From CAG-390 sp964384555 (lineage in GTDB: Bacteria; Bacillota; Clostridia; Oscillospirales; CAG-272), in the NCBI GenBank assembly GCA_964384555.1, contig CAYLLA010000064.1:1-7850 (forward strand): DNA of 7,850 bases, given 5' to 3'. Below are positions 7,445 to 7,850 of the stretch, in pieces. The position numbers were made by a program, and so were the translations under genes. The notes beneath the pieces are model-generated. The model searched no databases. It saw only the letters and a list, made by a program, of their open reading frames with translations, and was not told the DNA's origin. Position 1 is the first letter of the stretch. Every line of letters starts with the position of its first letter.

Positions 7445-7472
7445 CAATGCTGCCGAAAAAGCGGCAAAATTG
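7445..7472 (+). other. Leader stem-loop 2 of the rpsL transcript
   Basis: TGCCG (7451-7455) pairs with CGGCA (7462-7466) around AAAAAG. Outside it CAAT (7445-7448) pairs with ATTG (7469-7472), with a symmetric 2x2 internal loop (GC/AA) between them. No T-run follows. Its role is unknown; it could be part of a translational control element or simply a leader fold. Confidence 0.45.
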
Positions 7473-7506
7473 CATGCTTTGTCGGTATATAAACATATTT
7501 CGGAAG

Positions 7507-7513
7507 AAGGAGG
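7507..7513 (+). promoter_or_regulatory. Ribosome binding site of rpsL
   Basis: AAGGAGG is a near-complete match to the anti-Shine-Dalgarno sequence. It lies 13 bases before the ATG at 7527, longer than the common 7-9. The start itself is not in doubt, because MPTFNQLVRQGR matches the conserved S12 N-terminus and no closer in-frame start exists. Confidence 0.8.
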
Positions 7514-7526
7514 AAACAAAGTCAGA

Positions 7527-7850
7527 ATGCCAACCTTTAACCAGCTTGTCAGACAGGGACGCAGCGATAAGGTGACAAAGTCGAAGTCTCCTGTGCTTCA
7601 GCACGGCTTCAACACCATCGAAAACGCGGCTACCGATCTGCCCTCGCCCCAGAAACGCGGCGTATGCACCAAGGTAACGACAACCAGCCCCAAAAAGCCT
7701 AACTCTGCTCTTCGTAAGATCGCCAGAGTACGTCTTACCAACGGACTTGAAGCTACGACCTACATTCCCGGCGAAGGACACAACCTGCAGGAGCACTCGG
7801 TCGTTCTCATCAGAGGCGGTCGTGTTCGTGACCTTCCCGGTGTGCGTTAT
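7527..7850 (+). CDS. rpsL: 30S ribosomal protein S12 (3' end missing)
   Basis: S12 sits at the decoding centre of the small ribosomal subunit and helps control translational accuracy. The 108 codons in the window begin MPTFNQLVRQGR and run to LPGVRY at the edge; Firmicutes S12 is usually about 138 residues, so roughly 30 are missing. The Firmicutes-type insert lies around residues 26-42 (QHGFNTIENAATDLPSP). The core motifs PQKRGVC, SPKKPNSALRK and EGHNLQEHSVVLIRGG are intact. The first Lys of SPKKPNS, K56, is the equivalent of K42/K43 in E. coli. Residue 101 is Arg in RVRDLPG, where most bacteria have Lys (E. coli K87/K88); this is a known streptomycin-resistance exchange. The Asp that RimO can methylthiolate (D102) is kept. 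The gene has its own strong promoter. Confidence 0.98.
   Translation, partial: MPTFNQLVRQGRSDKVTKSKSPVLQHGFNTIENAATDLPSPQKRGVCTKVTTTSPKKPNSALRKIARVRLTNGLEATTYIPGEGHNLQEHSVVLIRGGRVRDLPGVRY

Larger units (their letters stand above)
7209..7526 (+). other. rpoC-rpsL spacer without a gene
   Basis: About 318 bases with no credible coding sequence on either strand. In order it holds a short GC-rich palindrome (CGGC/GCCG, 7214-7225), an AT-rich inverted repeat (ATATT-T-AATAT, 7230-7240), a small stem-loop, a strong stem-loop, a consensus promoter, two leader stem-loops and the rpsL ribosome binding site. B. subtilis has an L7Ae-like gene (ybxF) between rpoC and rpsL; none is present here. The antisense open frame crossing this spacer also runs through both flanking genes and is not believable. 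Confidence 0.85.

Noticed and set aside
6663..7796. Antisense open frame of 377 codons spanning the end of rpoC, the spacer and rpsL
   Set aside because: It covers the promoter and hairpins and overlaps two certain genes; no domain is recognisable.

Overview
The window is a stretch of a bacterial core housekeeping operon, all on the + strand. It holds the 3' part of rpoB (RNA polymerase beta), a complete rpoC (beta'), a gene-free spacer of about 320 bp, and the 5' part of rpsL (ribosomal protein S12). This is the usual rpoBC-str arrangement.

The proteins point to a Gram-positive anaerobe of the Clostridia, most likely an Oscillospirales/Ruminococcaceae-type member. Beta follows the Bacillus/Clostridium pattern and lacks the large enterobacterial lineage inserts. 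Beta' has no insert in its trigger loop. S12 carries the roughly 13-residue Firmicutes-type insert before its PQKRGVC motif. The family placement is inference from remembered sequences, and no search was run.

Layout: 1-3609 is rpoB without about its first 85-95 codons, ending in a very acidic tail. Positions 3610-3629 are a short gap with a GGAGG ribosome binding site. Positions 3630-7208 are rpoC, read here from a TTG start rather than the upstream ATG at 3606. Positions 7209-7526 hold two stem-loops, then an almost ideal sigma-A promoter and a structured leader. Positions 7527-7850 are rpsL, cut by the window edge after codon 108. Beta and beta' together form the RNA polymerase active centre and are probably translated from one mRNA. 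The perfect promoter before rpsL suggests that the ribosomal part of the cluster is also transcribed independently.

I see no mobile element, CRISPR array, RNA gene, defence system or other new system. The interest lies in unusual residues within very conserved proteins: an altered bridge-helix N-terminus and F-loop in beta', a Pro next to the catalytic NADFDGDQM motif, a non-basic residue at the fidaxomicin 'sensitizer' position, and an S12 with Arg at a classical streptomycin-resistance site. There is also a likely in-frame duplication inside beta, and RNA structure between rpoC and rpsL.
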